A stretch of 64,000 bases of DNA, from assembly GCF_029227915.1 (NCBI RefSeq), contig NC_079877.1, positions 12,771,351-12,835,350 of the forward strand. The letters are read 5' to 3'. Origin of the DNA: Hydractinia symbiolongicarpus. Taxonomy: Eukaryota; Cnidaria; Hydrozoa; Anthoathecata; Hydractiniidae. Shown piece by piece: positions 20,901 through 33,819 of this stretch. The notes beneath the pieces were generated by a model. It had not been told where the DNA came from and made no database searches. It worked only from the letters and a program-made list of their open reading frames with translations. Each line of letters starts with the position of its first letter. Positions within the stretch are counted from its first letter, which is position 1. The position numbers and the translations under genes were made by a program.

Positions 20901-22177
20901 AACAAACCTTCTCAAAGTTAAAAATAATATCCAACTCACACACCTAAGAGAGAAAGTATATGTAATCATTCGTTTTGTTAAAATTTAGAATATAATATAA
21001 GAACTTTATAGGAAAATTTTTAGTTGACAAGAAATGTTTTGCATTTTAGTAAATTTAGAAAATATTTAGTTGACAAGAAATGTGACTAGAAAGGATGATG
21101 TTTTTCCAGTTTATTAAACTTATCAGTAAATAAAGTGGGCAAAATTTCTTGAAGTTGCATACTTACATTTCCAAAATACTTATCTAAGAGCTCCACATAA
21201 CGATGAATACTTTCCAACGCAATCAATTCATTATCGCCAGGTTCGATACCAACAACAAAATACAAACTTGCGTATCTACAGAAACCAAAATAAATCAAAA
21301 CACAAAATTAAACATACATAATGTATCAATAACTGCCATAGTGAGCAGGAGTCAGAACTCCTTCTTGCAAAAAATTAGCTTTCAGCTATAAACGAAACAG
21401 TACGACTATACAAAAGCTTACTTCCCACCACTATTTTTATACCTTGTAGGACACAAAAATGTTGAAAGTTTCATTGTCTTAACTAAACGAAAGATACTAT
21501 TAGAATTTTTGCTGTTTTTTATCAAACTCTTTGAGGTTGCAAAAGCTTTTCATCCTCCTTTGGACATTGGAAACATAACAAAGATATGATTTATAAGGCT
21601 TCATGCTAGCTTTTGAAAAAAATATCAGATCCATCTATTATTGAGACTCTCTTGTACTATACACTGTTTTGGGTATGCGATATATAACGTATTTTATTCA
21701 CAAGTGATGATCGCCTACTGCGTGAAACTTGAGGTTTTTTGTTAATATTTTATCCATAATTTGAAATATATCTAATTCGCTCTGTAAACAAACCCATTCA
21801 CATTAGTTTTCACGATTTAATCTTGAATAATGAGTGGAAATATACTGCATGCAAATTTTACAAGAACAAAAATCAATTTTATACAACTTTAAATGTCATT
21901 ACTACATCAAAACATACAAATTAAATATATGAAAAAACATTTTTAGAATATCACTGTTGAAACATGTTTTATGATTTCAAAAAGAAAAAGGTTTTCACCT
22001 TTTGTAGCACACTTTGGTATCTTTGTATTCCAGAAAGCTGCACATCTTTGGCTTCCTAGCTAATATGACAGTCAGCAGGTCCCTTAAAATTTTTTTCTTT
22101 TCTTTTACACTGTATGTATGGTACCATTTTTGAAGTCTAACTTTTCCTTGTCGACTGAACAAGAAAATATATTTCCA
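17877..22177 (-). CDS. AP1S: AP-1 clathrin adaptor complex sigma subunit, spliced (5 coding exons seen)
   Basis: Small subunit of the AP-1 heterotetramer, which sorts cargo at the trans-Golgi network and endosomes; the gamma/sigma-1 half binds dileucine signals. Joining exons 22177-21999, 21275-21167, 20943-20908, 18119-18018 and 17921-17877 gives 156 codons plus stop with consistent phases and GT-AG introns. With an initiator Met on an unseen upstream exon the protein is 157 aa, the usual length. Landmarks: [73 protein letters not shown], then [24 protein letters not shown] and [10 protein letters not shown] indicate AP-1 sigma rather than AP-2 or AP-3. The C-terminus LEDIGLL matches the usual LEE(I/M)GL end. 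Introns 2-5 measure 723, 223, 2,788 and 96 bp. Confidence 0.93.
18018..18119 (-). CDS. AP1S: AP1S coding exon 5
   Basis: Acceptor AAATTTATAG, 34 codons from AYYMLDEL to AQDSLQE, donor GTAGGT. Phase 0 at both ends, 102 bases. Confidence 0.93.
18227..18474 (+). repeat. Dispersed repeat, copy 2 (pair with 7271-7506), in AP1S intron 5
   Basis: Same orientation as copy 1 and starting with the same CAGGGTGACCACAGA. It lies inside the 2.8-kb intron between the 36-bp exon and exon 5 of AP1S. Moderately diverged from copy 1, with a poly-A run at 18309-18320. Confidence 0.55.
18475..20907. other. AP1S intron, no further feature
   Basis: AT-rich intronic sequence. A plus-strand CpG-richer patch near 20640-20720 contains AAAATGACGGACAACGTCGA, a nine-codon open stretch before a GTAATT; it might be an unrelated promoter or first exon but has no support. 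Near 18785 a short ORF ([17 protein letters not shown]) is probably chance. Confidence 0.35.
20908..20943 (-). CDS. AP1S: AP1S coding exon 4, 36-bp microexon
   Basis: Acceptor CTCTTAG, 12 codons [12 protein letters not shown], donor GTTTGT. It is in phase 0 at both ends, so skipping it would keep the frame but remove this core block, which is highly conserved in sigma subunits. It is one of the smallest exons readable by eye here. Confidence 0.92.
21167..21275 (-). CDS. AP1S: AP1S coding exon 3
   Basis: Acceptor GGTTTCTGTAG; the first A completes the split Arg codon, followed by 36 codons from [16 protein letters not shown] to KYFGN. Donor GTAAGT is consensus. 109 bases. Confidence 0.93.
21999..22177 (-). 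CDS. AP1S: AP1S coding exon 2
   Basis: Acceptor TTTATTTTTCAG precedes TGG AAA TAT; the exon has 179 bases and ends in TAC AAA AG before donor GTGAAA (phase 2). It encodes residues 2-60 and two bases of Arg61. Exon 1, probably carrying the 5' UTR and only the ATG as in other sigma-subunit genes, was not located. Confidence 0.92.
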
Positions 22178-22586
22178 CTGAAAAATAAACACAAGAAAAT
22201 TACAAAAGGGATGCCTTGGAACAAAGAATCAAAACCGATTACAGAATGGCAACATACATAAGTAGATACAAAAGGGCAAAAGTATTGTTTACATATGTAA
22301 CAAAAAATGTAGTTTGACACAGCTGCAGCCTGCATTATATTCTCTTTTGATTTGGCTGTTTGATTCAGCATGTAGGCAGTCAATCATGTTTTAATAAATT
22401 TATAAGAAATAAGCAACAGATAATTTTTACCATTTTTCTTTGTCTTTACAATTTCTCAAGTAAAACTAAAAGAAGAAAAATTGATTACATTTGCAATCAA
22501 AGTATAAGCATGCCAGACTAGCTGAAGATTTAAGCCTTCTTTCATGCGCACAGGATACATTTTATGTAACAATGATATATAATATA

Positions 22587-22700
22587 TAGTTGTTAGCCCG
22601 TGGAACAATCCACAGCTTCGCCAGTCGCAGCTAAGTTACCATTTTGCGTGACAGACAGACGGACGGACAGACAGACATATACGGCTATTATAATATAGAT
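22587..22700 (-). mobile_element. Helitron-like short element, degenerate copy
   Basis: Read on the minus strand it starts ATCTATATTATAATAGCCG, has a GTCTGTCTGTCCGTCCGTC run and ends with a GTGGATTGTTCCAC hairpin plus GGGCTAACAACTA. It matches the better-preserved copies at 37961, 39927 and 45212-45552, but the CTAG end has become CTAT. Confidence 0.55.
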
Positions 22701-23710
22701 AACACCTACACTCAGTAATTATTGTATTAAGTTACAATACATTGTAACACAGCATTATTTAAGCTTTACATTTTGACAGCACAAGTTTTTTTCAAATGTA
22801 ACTCCATCTTTATTTAAGCCTCAAAACTACTAGGTATTTATAATTTTTTTAAACTTTACAATTGCATTTTCCCCTCATGTTATTATTTGAAAAAAAGATC
22901 AATTACTAAAAAAGACTAAAGATGAAAAAAGAATATGTTGAAACATGTATCTATAAAAAAAAATACGTAGTGTTTACTAAACAAAGACTTCTTTTGCAGA
23001 TCTGTTTTATAGGTTGTTTGTTAGATTATTATAAATCTCAGATGTTCAATGTTTAATTTTATTTAATTAGTGGTTTCTTAGTTTTTCAACCAAATCTCTT
23101 CCTAAACCCTTGGTATTTTCTTGCTCATAAAGAAAGTGTATTAGAACACATTATGAAGAACATTACTCGTTACATGCTAATTATCTTTTTGTAATCATAC
23201 TGATATTTGTAGTTATTTTTGACATTTTTTTATTGTACTGTATATAATTCAACCCTATCTGTTGTGTTATTTTAGAAGAAATATATATACTTACTTAACT
23301 ACTTACTTACTTACTTTACTTGAGTGATGTACTTATTTTAAATTTTTATCTTATAAATAAAAGAATTACTTTACTTATGAAAAGTCATCAAGAAATTGAA
23401 AATGTTTTTTAGAATGTAATTGGCACAGAATAACGTCAAATGCTTTTGTATAAAACCTATTAGGCTAACTGGAGATAAGATATGTTCAACGTTATACATG
23501 GTAGCAATCAACCAGGAGACTGAGTGTGATTTTTTTTTACCACCTTTGAAGAATAAGATTGGGAAGAATAAGATTAGGAAGAATAAGATTGGGGAAAATC
23601 ATTCTGGGTTGCAAATAAATTTTCTGAGGTTACTGATTGGTTAATTCCATCGTCCTTTGCTCACATGGTCAATACAGCAAACCCTTAAAGAGAACCCAGG
23701 GTGTAAAACG
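22701..23710. other. Intergenic / possible AP1S 5' region; short simple repeats
   Basis: No gene. TTAC-type repeats at 23288-23318 follow an AT-rich stretch and could be a LINE 3' end. A 15-bp unit GAAGAATAAGATTGG is repeated three times at 23548-23597. Confidence 0.35.
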
Positions 23711-25112
23711 CAGCCCTTAAAATTAGAATTTTTTTACGTCGGCAATAAAACTGCCGATAGAAAAGAGATACATTTCAACTGATTTGCATCGGCATTGTGT
23801 CGGCATTTTTTTTTGTAGTAAAATTTTTCAGCTGGCAAAAACTTTCGTCATTCACCTTGTATTGGGGCTAGACCTAACATAAATTCGATGTATTGATCTC
23901 CTAAGACAATGACAAATGGAAACGGAGTACAAGTCCCATTGACCTACCTTCCCGATGATGTACTTCGTTAAGTTAATAGTTCACTGCCAACTGGCTTTCT
24001 ATGTGTTTTGAGACGAATTCATTAGAAAGTACGTTGTGCACGTGTTATTTACGAACTGAAGGTCAGGGCATTCAATAAGTTATATATCGCAGAAGTCGCC
24101 GGTGGTATTGTCACCAGCACAGTTCACCATGAAGCAAAACTGTACAGGAGACTCAATATAAAGAGTCTTTGCAGAACATCTCTCCTCACAAAACAGGGCT
24201 GACTTATTGCCTGCTGTGTCGTGTGGGAGAGAGAACTTCCGGACTTCATTTTAATACGATATACAATTTTTCGATTATTATTATTACGAATCGAATGGCA
24301 TCACAGTATTTCTGTAACGTGAATAATTTTAGTGATAATGACCTAACTTACTGAAAATAGAGTGTAATTATTCTTCAGTCGAAATGAGTGGGAGAAGCTC
24401 AAACAATACCACAATTAACATTATTTGATTCTGCTTGCCACAGTTCCTTTCAAATTTTCATTATTTTTGTTGTTTTGATAATGACATCTACAAACTTTGC
24501 AAAACACTTTAGCGATTTCATTAGAGTCATTTTACGATTCAAACCCTAACTCAGGAAAATTCCACGAAAGAACTGTTTTCTTTTTCACCATGTTTACTTT
24601 TTTATTTTATTTTCGTGAATTCAGAAAATTATTCCATCCGTCAGTTTCGAATGAAATAAACCACCCGCCAAATACTGTGTGCATTCCCGTGTGCATTCCC
24701 ATGTGGAGACCTGGTCTCTTTTAGGATAAGGAACTCGAGAAAAATGTATGCCAGTTTTCATATTACACCAGAGAAAATGTGATATAAAAATTCACCACAA
24801 AGGCTTTAATATTACAAAGAATAACATGCGATCAGTTGAAAAGTTTGTTTTTCAAAAAAAAAAATGGTATTAGAAACCAGGTTATAATACATGAACAGGT
24901 ACGATAGAAATATACATAAGCACATGTTCTTAAAAGTCCGCCAAAATAAAGATTAATTCTTTGTTAATTTTTTTCTTCGTTGATGTTGAAAATGAATTGT
25001 TGTTTTTAAAAATTTCATAACAAAATTACGTTGGCAATTTTTTTGCCGACGCAACTACAGCATTTTCTCATTTTATGTCGGCAATCACTGCTGACGCTAA
25101 TTTTAAGGGCTG
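23711..25112. mobile_element. hAT-like non-autonomous DNA transposon
   Basis: Perfect 16-bp terminal inverted repeats: CAGCCCTTAAAATTAG at 23711-23726 and CTAATTTTAAGGGCTG at 25097-25112. Sub-terminal GTCGGCA/TGCCGAC words occur in both orientations near each end (23739-23810 and 25030-25090), as transposase-binding clusters do. CAG...CTG ends are typical of hAT. No transposase ORF remains in the 1.4 kb. An 8-bp target duplication is not visible (flanks GTAAAACG and AAAATGAT differ). Confidence 0.65.
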
Positions 25113-27300
25113 AAAATGATGTTGGACTTATATTACAGAGATTATAAAGTTGATTAACAAGTCTTTTAAGTTTTTTAAAAAGTTTCTTTTGTTCTCAAGA
25201 CATTCACATTTAAAGAACATGAGATTTTATTATGCTGCATATATTATGATGTCATATTTAAGTAATGGCAAATTTTGACATATTCTGTCATCAGTAAATT
25301 TGGACCTATTAAGGGATGTGCATTTAACTTTATCAAAGGGTAGATATTATAAAGCTAAATTGATCAACATAAAATTTTCTGCCAAAATGACACTCGTTTG
25401 CTCGTCTCAGGCCTCCTAATATTTTGCTGATGATTCCATAACTTAGGATCTGCATGTCGGTTTGCAATCAAATTTTGTGAGTAAACATACAGGGCTTACT
25501 CAGAAAATTTTATTGCAATCAAAGTAGCAGATTCCAAGTTAGAACTCCCATAATTACAGTACAGTCTTGACATGCTTTTAAATCAATTAAAACTTAGATT
25601 TTGTCTTCTGACCATGATAAATTAATTACACAGATTTCCGAAGGCATTAAAAGTTTTATTACTTTCTGCCATGTTAATTTTCAAATATGATTAGCTCAGG
25701 CTGAAGCTATTACTAATAACTTAAAATTGCACAGGGTGAGGTTAAGCTTTTGTAGGTTAAAATCATATATACTTTAAACAAAACACAGCGTGTCTATACC
25801 CAACTGCTACTCATTTTATATTCTGCAATTTTAGGTCACCCCTGACTTCCTCACTAATTTTGATGGACATACTTTTCTTATAATATATAGATCTTTTATA
25901 GACAAATTAGGAGAACATCTTCATTATCTCTTCATTATCTCTTTTTTTTTAATTATCTTTTTCTAAGCATTGTTACTCACTAAGTCACCTTTGTTTAAGT
26001 AAAGTATTATGCACTTTGCCTTGCAGACCTGGAAATTATATGTCACAAGGCTTATTATCAGCTAATTACGCTAGCAATAGACTATTTAGGCTGTGTGCAG
26101 TCATATTGAAAATATCCCACAGGAAATTAAGCCGTTTTTCAGATGCAACCCTGTTCAAAAAAAAGGAGCCATATAACAGCAGCATGCTTTCTTAAATAAA
26201 CAAAAAAACTTAACGCTAATCTTCTAACAGCACAAACATAACAAGAATATATATATTCAGGTCATCAGAAGTATGTTTTATAGACTGTTTTAGCTAAAAG
26301 GATATTGCGACTTTGCAACAGAAAAGAAATCAGCAGTAAAAAACATGTTAATAACCTAATTAGGAGAGACATTTCTCTTAAATAGAATGAGGGTGCCGAT
26401 AACAATGCCCGAAAAACAAACAAAAAAAAAACAGACTCTAATATGATTCAAAAAAACTATTAAAATTACAATAAACTTTACCATGTGGTAGCGAAGTTCT
26501 TAAAAAAACTGTTTTTGATGGTTTTTGATAAAGTTTACTTTATAAATAACTTATACATAAACTTTATTAACTCCTTTCTCTTCAAGCGCCTTCTTCCCAA
26601 CTATCGTCCGCATGGTTTGTTACAAGGAATTTGAATTTGATCAGGAATGTTCTGGGTGAGCTCGGGAAAGTGCGGTCGGTTTCAGGGGACAACCGCCAAT
26701 TTTATTCAAAAAGTTGCCCGAACTCGCCCGTATATATGCAGGTGTTTGTGGCTTATCTGCACCCTTTTTAAATAGAGTAATAAAGCTGATATTATAATCT
26801 AGACTGTCGTAGCCTAAATTGGAGTTAGGTGTCCCTTTTGGACTGTCTAGGGCCTTTAAAAAGCTCCTATTAGAACTAGCTACAGATATTTCTGTCCAGC
26901 TAAACAACGACCTTATGTATGGATTAATCAATTAAAGCTATTATCGAGCGAGCACTCCACCCACACACTGAGCTAACCAATATCCCCACAATTTCCCTAT
27001 CGTTTTTTGTTTCGTTCTGATAACAAAACAAAATTAAAAGCGTAATAACTATACCTCAGCATTTTCTGTATATATATGAAAAAGGCGATAGATCTAACCT
27101 TTACAAAAGTGCGTTCGTTGGTTGTGTGAGACTGTCGTTTTAGGGGAACGACTTCATTTAGCACCGGGCTAAGTGGTCCCGACACACGACGTACAACATA
27201 ACTAGTACCCTTCATACTTTATCGATATTAAAAGTCCGACAGACGTTCAGTCATACTTCTCCAACCAAATGGACCCGACAAATGAAACCGCATTATCCGA
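25113..27300. other. Intergenic, no supported gene
   Basis: Two minus-strand open frames, 26641-26931 (96 codons) and 26997-27215 (72 codons), have no recognisable motif or splice evidence. An ATG followed by GTAAAG at about 26474-26480 on the minus strand could be an AP1S first exon, but several other ATG-GT sites are equally possible. Confidence 0.3.
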
Positions 27301-27329
27301 CATCCTCTCTATATAACAAATACATATTT

Positions 27330-30300
27330 TTTCTGTCAATAATCCATAACCAACGTAATATCGCATAATACTGCATAATACTGCATAATACCTTTATAAT
27401 TCATAAAAAATACATAAATTTTCTGTCGATGGCCATACCAACGTAATATCGCATAATACTGCATAATACTGCATAATACCTTCATAATTCATAAAAAACA
27501 CTTAAATTTTCTGTCGATGGCCATAACAACGTAATATCGCATAATACTGCATAATACCTTCATAATTCATAAAAAACACATAAATTTTCTGTCGATGGCC
27601 ATACCAACGTAATATCGCATAATACTGCATAATACCTTCATAATACTCTCTGTCGTTACATAAAAAATACAAAAATTTTCTGTCGATGGCCATACCAACG
27701 TAATATCGCATAATACTGCATAATGCCTTCATAATACTCTCTATCGTTCCATAAAAAATACATATTTTTTCTGTCAATAATCCATAACCAACGTAATATC
27801 GCATAATACTGCATAATACTGCATAATACCTTTATAATTCAAAAAAAGTACTTAAATTTTCTGTCGATGGCCATAACAACGTAATATCGCATAATACTGC
27901 ATAATACTGCATAATACCTTTATAATTCAAAAAAAGTACATAAATTTTCTGTCGATGGCCATAACAACGTAATATCGCATAATACTGCATAATACCTTCA
28001 TAATTCATAAAAAACACATAAATTTTCTGTCGATGGCCATACCAACGTAATATCGCATAATACTGCATAATACTGCATAATACCTTCATAATTCATAAAA
28101 AACACATAAATTTTCTGTCGATGGCCATACCAACGTAATATCGCATAATACTGCATAATGCCTTCATAATACTCTCTATCGTTCCATAAAAAATACATAT
28201 TTTTTCTGTCAATAATCCATAACCAACGTAATATCGCATAATACTGCATAATACTGCATAATACCTTTATAATTCAAAAAAAGTACATAAATTTTCTGTC
28301 GATGGCCATAACAACATAATATCGCATAATACTGCATAATACCTTCATAATTCATAAAAAACACATAAATTTTCTGTCGATGGCCATACCAACGTAATAT
28401 CGCATAATACTGCATAATACTGCATAATACCTTTATAATTCAAAAAAAGTACTTAAATTTTCTGTCGATGGCCATAACAACGTAATATCGCATAATACTG
28501 CATAATACCTTCATAATTCATAAAAAACACATAAATTTTCTGTCGATGGCCATACCAACGTAATATCGCATAATACTGCATAATACTGCATAATACCTTT
28601 ATAATTCAAAAAAAGTACTTAAATTTTCTGTCGATGGCCATAACAACGTAATATCGCATAATACTGCATAATACCTTTATAATTCAAAAAAAGTACATAA
28701 ATTTTCTGTCGATGGCCATAACAACGTAATATCGCATAATACTGCATAATACCTTCATAATTCATAAAAAACACATAAATTTTCTGTCGATGGCCATACC
28801 AACGTAATATCGCATAATACTGCATAATACTGCATAATACCTTCATAATTCATAAAAAACACATAAATTTTCTGTCGATGGCCATACCAACGTAATATCG
28901 CATAATACTGCATAATACTGCATAATACCTTTATAATTCAAAAAAAGTACTTAAATTTTCTGTCGATGGCCATACCAACGTAATATCGCATAATACTGCA
29001 TAATACTGCATAATACCTTCATAATTCATAAAAAACACATAAATTTTCTGTCGATGGCCATACCAACGTAATATCGCATAATACTGCATAATACTGCATA
29101 ATACCTTTATAATTCAAAAAAAGTACTTAAATTTTCTGTCGATGGCCATAACAACGTAATATCGCATAATACTGCATAATACCTTCATAATTCATAAAAA
29201 ACACATAAATTTTCTGTCGATGGCCATACCAACGTAATATCGCATAATACTGCATAATACCTTCATAATACTCTCTGTCGTTACATAAAAAATACAAAAA
29301 TTTTCTGTTGATGGCCATACCAACGTAATATCGCATAATACTGCATAATGCCTTCATAATACTCTCTATCGTTCCATAAAAAATACATATTTTTTCTGTC
29401 AATAATCCATAACCAACGTAATATCGCATAATACTGCATAATACTGCATAATACCTTTATAATTCAAAAAAAGTACTTAAATTTTCTGTCGATGGCCATA
29501 ACAACGTAATATCGCATAATACTGCATAATACTGCATAATACCTTTATAATTCAAAAAAAGTACATAAATTTTCTGTCGATGGCCATAACAACGTAATAT
29601 CGCATAATACTGCATAATACCTTCATAATTCATAAAAAACACATAAATTTTCTGTCGATGGCCATACCAACGTAATATCGCATAATACTGCATAATACTG
29701 CATAATACCTTCATAATTCATAAAAAACACATAAATTTTCTGTCGATGGCCATACCAACGTAATATCGCATAATACTGCATAATGCCTTCATAATACTCT
29801 CTATCGTTCCATAAAAAATACATATTTTTTCTGTCAATAATCCATAACCAACGTAATATCGCATAATACTGCATAATACTGCATAATACCTTTATAATTC
29901 AAAAAAAGTACATAAATTTTCTGTCGATGGCCATAACAACATAATATCGCATAATACTGCATAATACCTTCATAATTCATAAAAAACACATAAATTTTCT
30001 GTCGATGGCCATACCAACGTAATATCGCATAATACTGCATAATACTGCATAATACCTTTATAATTCAAAAAAAGTACTTAAATTTTCTGTCGATGGCCAT
30101 AACAACGTAATATCGCATAATACTGCATAATACCTTCATAATTCATAAAAAACACATAAATTTTCTGTCGATGGCCATACCAACGTAATATCGCATAATA
30201 CTGCATAATACTGCATAATACCTTTATAATTCAAAAAAAGTACTTAAATTTTCTGTCGATGGCCATAACAACGTAATATCGCATAATACTGCATAATACC

Positions 30301-30965
30301 TTTATAATTCAAAAAAAGTACATAAATTTTCTGTCGATGGCCATAACAACGTAATATCGCATAATACTGCATAATACCTTCATAATTCATAAAAAACACA
30401 TAAATTTTCTGTCGATGGCCATACCAACGTAATATCGCATAATACTGCATAATACTGCATAATACCTTCATAATTCATAAAAAACACATAAATTTTCTGT
30501 CGATGGCCATACCAACGTAATATCGCATAATACTGCATAATACTGCATAATACCTTTATAATTCAAAAAAAGTACTTAAATTTTCTGTCGATGGCCATAC
30601 CAACGTAATATCGCATAATACTGCATAATACTGCATAATACCTTCATAATTCATAAAAAACACATAAATTTTCTGTCGATGGCCATACCAACGTAATATC
30701 GCATAATACTGCATAATACTGCATAATACCTTTATAATTCAAAAAAAGTACTTAAATTTTCTGTCGATGGCCATAACAACGTAATATCGCATAATACTGC
30801 ATAATACCTTCATAATTCATAAAAAACACATAAATTTTCTGTCGATGGCCATACCAACGTAATATCGCATAATACTGCATAATACCTTCATAATAATGTC
30901 TGTCGCTTCATAAAAACTACATATTTTTTCTGTCGATGGCCATAACCAACGTAATATTCCAGAAT
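27330..30965. repeat. Satellite of about 85-bp units with a 1,625-bp higher-order period
   Basis: About 44 tandem units, each containing TTTTCTGTCGATGGCCATA, then CAACGTAATATCGC, then one to three GCATAATACT subrepeats, then CTTCATAATTCATAAAAAACA or TTTATAATTCAAAAAAAGTA. Unit length varies from about 78 to 98 bp by subrepeat number and by a CTCTCTATCGTTCC insertion. The exact order of variants repeats: 27498-29122 and 29123-30747 are two nearly identical 1,625-bp blocks of 19 units, followed by a partial third block to about 30893. One difference seen between blocks is GTCGATGG at 27682 versus GTTGATGG at 29307. Confidence 0.95.
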
Positions 30966-31942
30966 ATTTCGCATAACTGCCATTTACGGAAAGCTGTTTT
31001 TATAAAGTAGACAAAGTTTGAGGTTGGATACACATCCATACACAAACAGAAACGATATTTCGCTCAAATATCCTTTTGCAACAAGACATAATAACGGCCC
31101 TATTGCAGGCTAAACAAAGAGGCGTTTTTGTACAATATATTCAACAGGCGGTGGTGTTCTATGCCCACCGATAGCCAATAGAAAAGATATTTTGGACTAA
31201 TACCCCCGCGAAATTACATATCACAAGTCCTAAAAAATGCAAATCTGAGGCAAGGCATTATACTATAAATTTACCGGGCTTTACTGTTATGTACTTATCC
31301 GTGCAGCAGTAGAAACAAGTGTCCTCCCTGAAAATGACGCATCAAAAGCGCTAAAGCAGGCCAATCAATCCAAAGACATTACGTGTGTTTTTTATTTCTT
31401 TTTTTCGGGGCAGTATTTCAATAGTATAGCTTGATTAGTTCTTAAACCAAATGAATTCTTAGATGCATAAAAATTTAAATGTTCCAATGATTTTTGTCCG
31501 ACTGAAGAAGCTGCTGCCGTAGAGAAGCTATATCACATTAAAGTTTAGAGCCGTTTACGATGAAATTATTCCATTGTTTGTAGTTAAAATTTGACAGGTC
31601 ATAACTTTTTATCGGCAAAGGCTCTTAGGCTGAAATTCTGTAGAAGGCATGTAAGTAACGTATCATTAGGAAAAAGATGGAAGAATTCCAAATTAAAAGT
31701 CAAAACTTCTATTTACATGGAACAAAGATGTTCCAAAAAGGCATAAGTATAAAATTTATCTCATTTAAAGAGTCTCCGTAGATTTGATATTCCATTGAAG
31801 TTAGGATCAGAGTACAAAAGCTAAAAATAGTTCTAAATAATGTAAGTATTATTGGCTATTGGTAAAAAATCATATGATGAGTTAACAAGATCAACTTTAT
31901 GAGCAACTGACCGAAAAACCAATAGACGTATGATATCGTTAG
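30966..31942. other. Right flank of the satellite, no gene
   Basis: Non-coding. CACATCCATACACAAACAGA near 31031 resembles the words of the degenerate array at 48.2-49.8 kb. Nothing else is recognised. Confidence 0.35.
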
Positions 31943-32262
31943 TCATTTTAATAATAGCGGTATTTTGCCTGTTTGTCCGCGAAAAGCGCGTCCTGTTAAT
32001 TAATCACGAAATTCTTTTATCTGCACAAAATACTAAATGCGATATATATTTACCGACTTTGTTTTATTCTCCCGCGTGTAGCATTCAATTGCAACGCCTG
32101 ATTTTTTTGAAAAACCAATCCGAGATTTGGCAGCCACGACAAAGGGATGTGTAAAGCAGAGAGCAGTGTTATTACGGCCATTTTGAAAGTTGCGTAACGT
32201 TGACGTTGATAAGTCTGTCCTTGTTTTTTTATATATTTTTACATGTTAAGTTAAATATGCTG
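31943..32262 (+). repeat. Diverged relative of the Helitron-like family, long form (copy 1)
   Basis: Starts TTTTAATAATAGCGG, contains CTGTTTGTCCGCG and TAAATGCGATATATATTTACC as in the short copies, then a further segment with ACGGCCATTTTGAAAGTTG and TTTTTACATGTTAAG. The second half recurs at 36264-36497, so both belong to a longer variant. Right end not defined. Confidence 0.5.
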
Positions 32263-32458
32263 TTGGTACTATTGATCCTCTAAAATTTGCGCTGTTTATG
32301 AAATAGGTTGGGAGTTTACAGAGGCCGTGAATAACGAAAAAATTACTTTCAGGGGTGTTATAAAAATAATGGAAGCTCGATATTGTCGCCGTGTTCTAAA
32401 AGAAAAATTCATGTCAGTTCCATTATTCATAGCATAGTAGTTGGGTTGAGCGTCTCAC

Positions 32459-33802
<1,344 letters not shown>

Positions 33803-33819
33803 AATTCCATTCGGTCATT

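Noticed and set aside
27502-30471. A series of minus-strand ORFs of 68-100 codons rich in Tyr, Met and Ile
   Set aside because: They are translations of the satellite units; the same peptide words recur because the units recur, and starts and stops follow unit variants. No coding evidence.
27330-30965. Regular repeats that might suggest a CRISPR array
   Set aside because: The units are contiguous and the stretches between conserved words are themselves repeated; there are no unique spacers, and the genome is eukaryotic.
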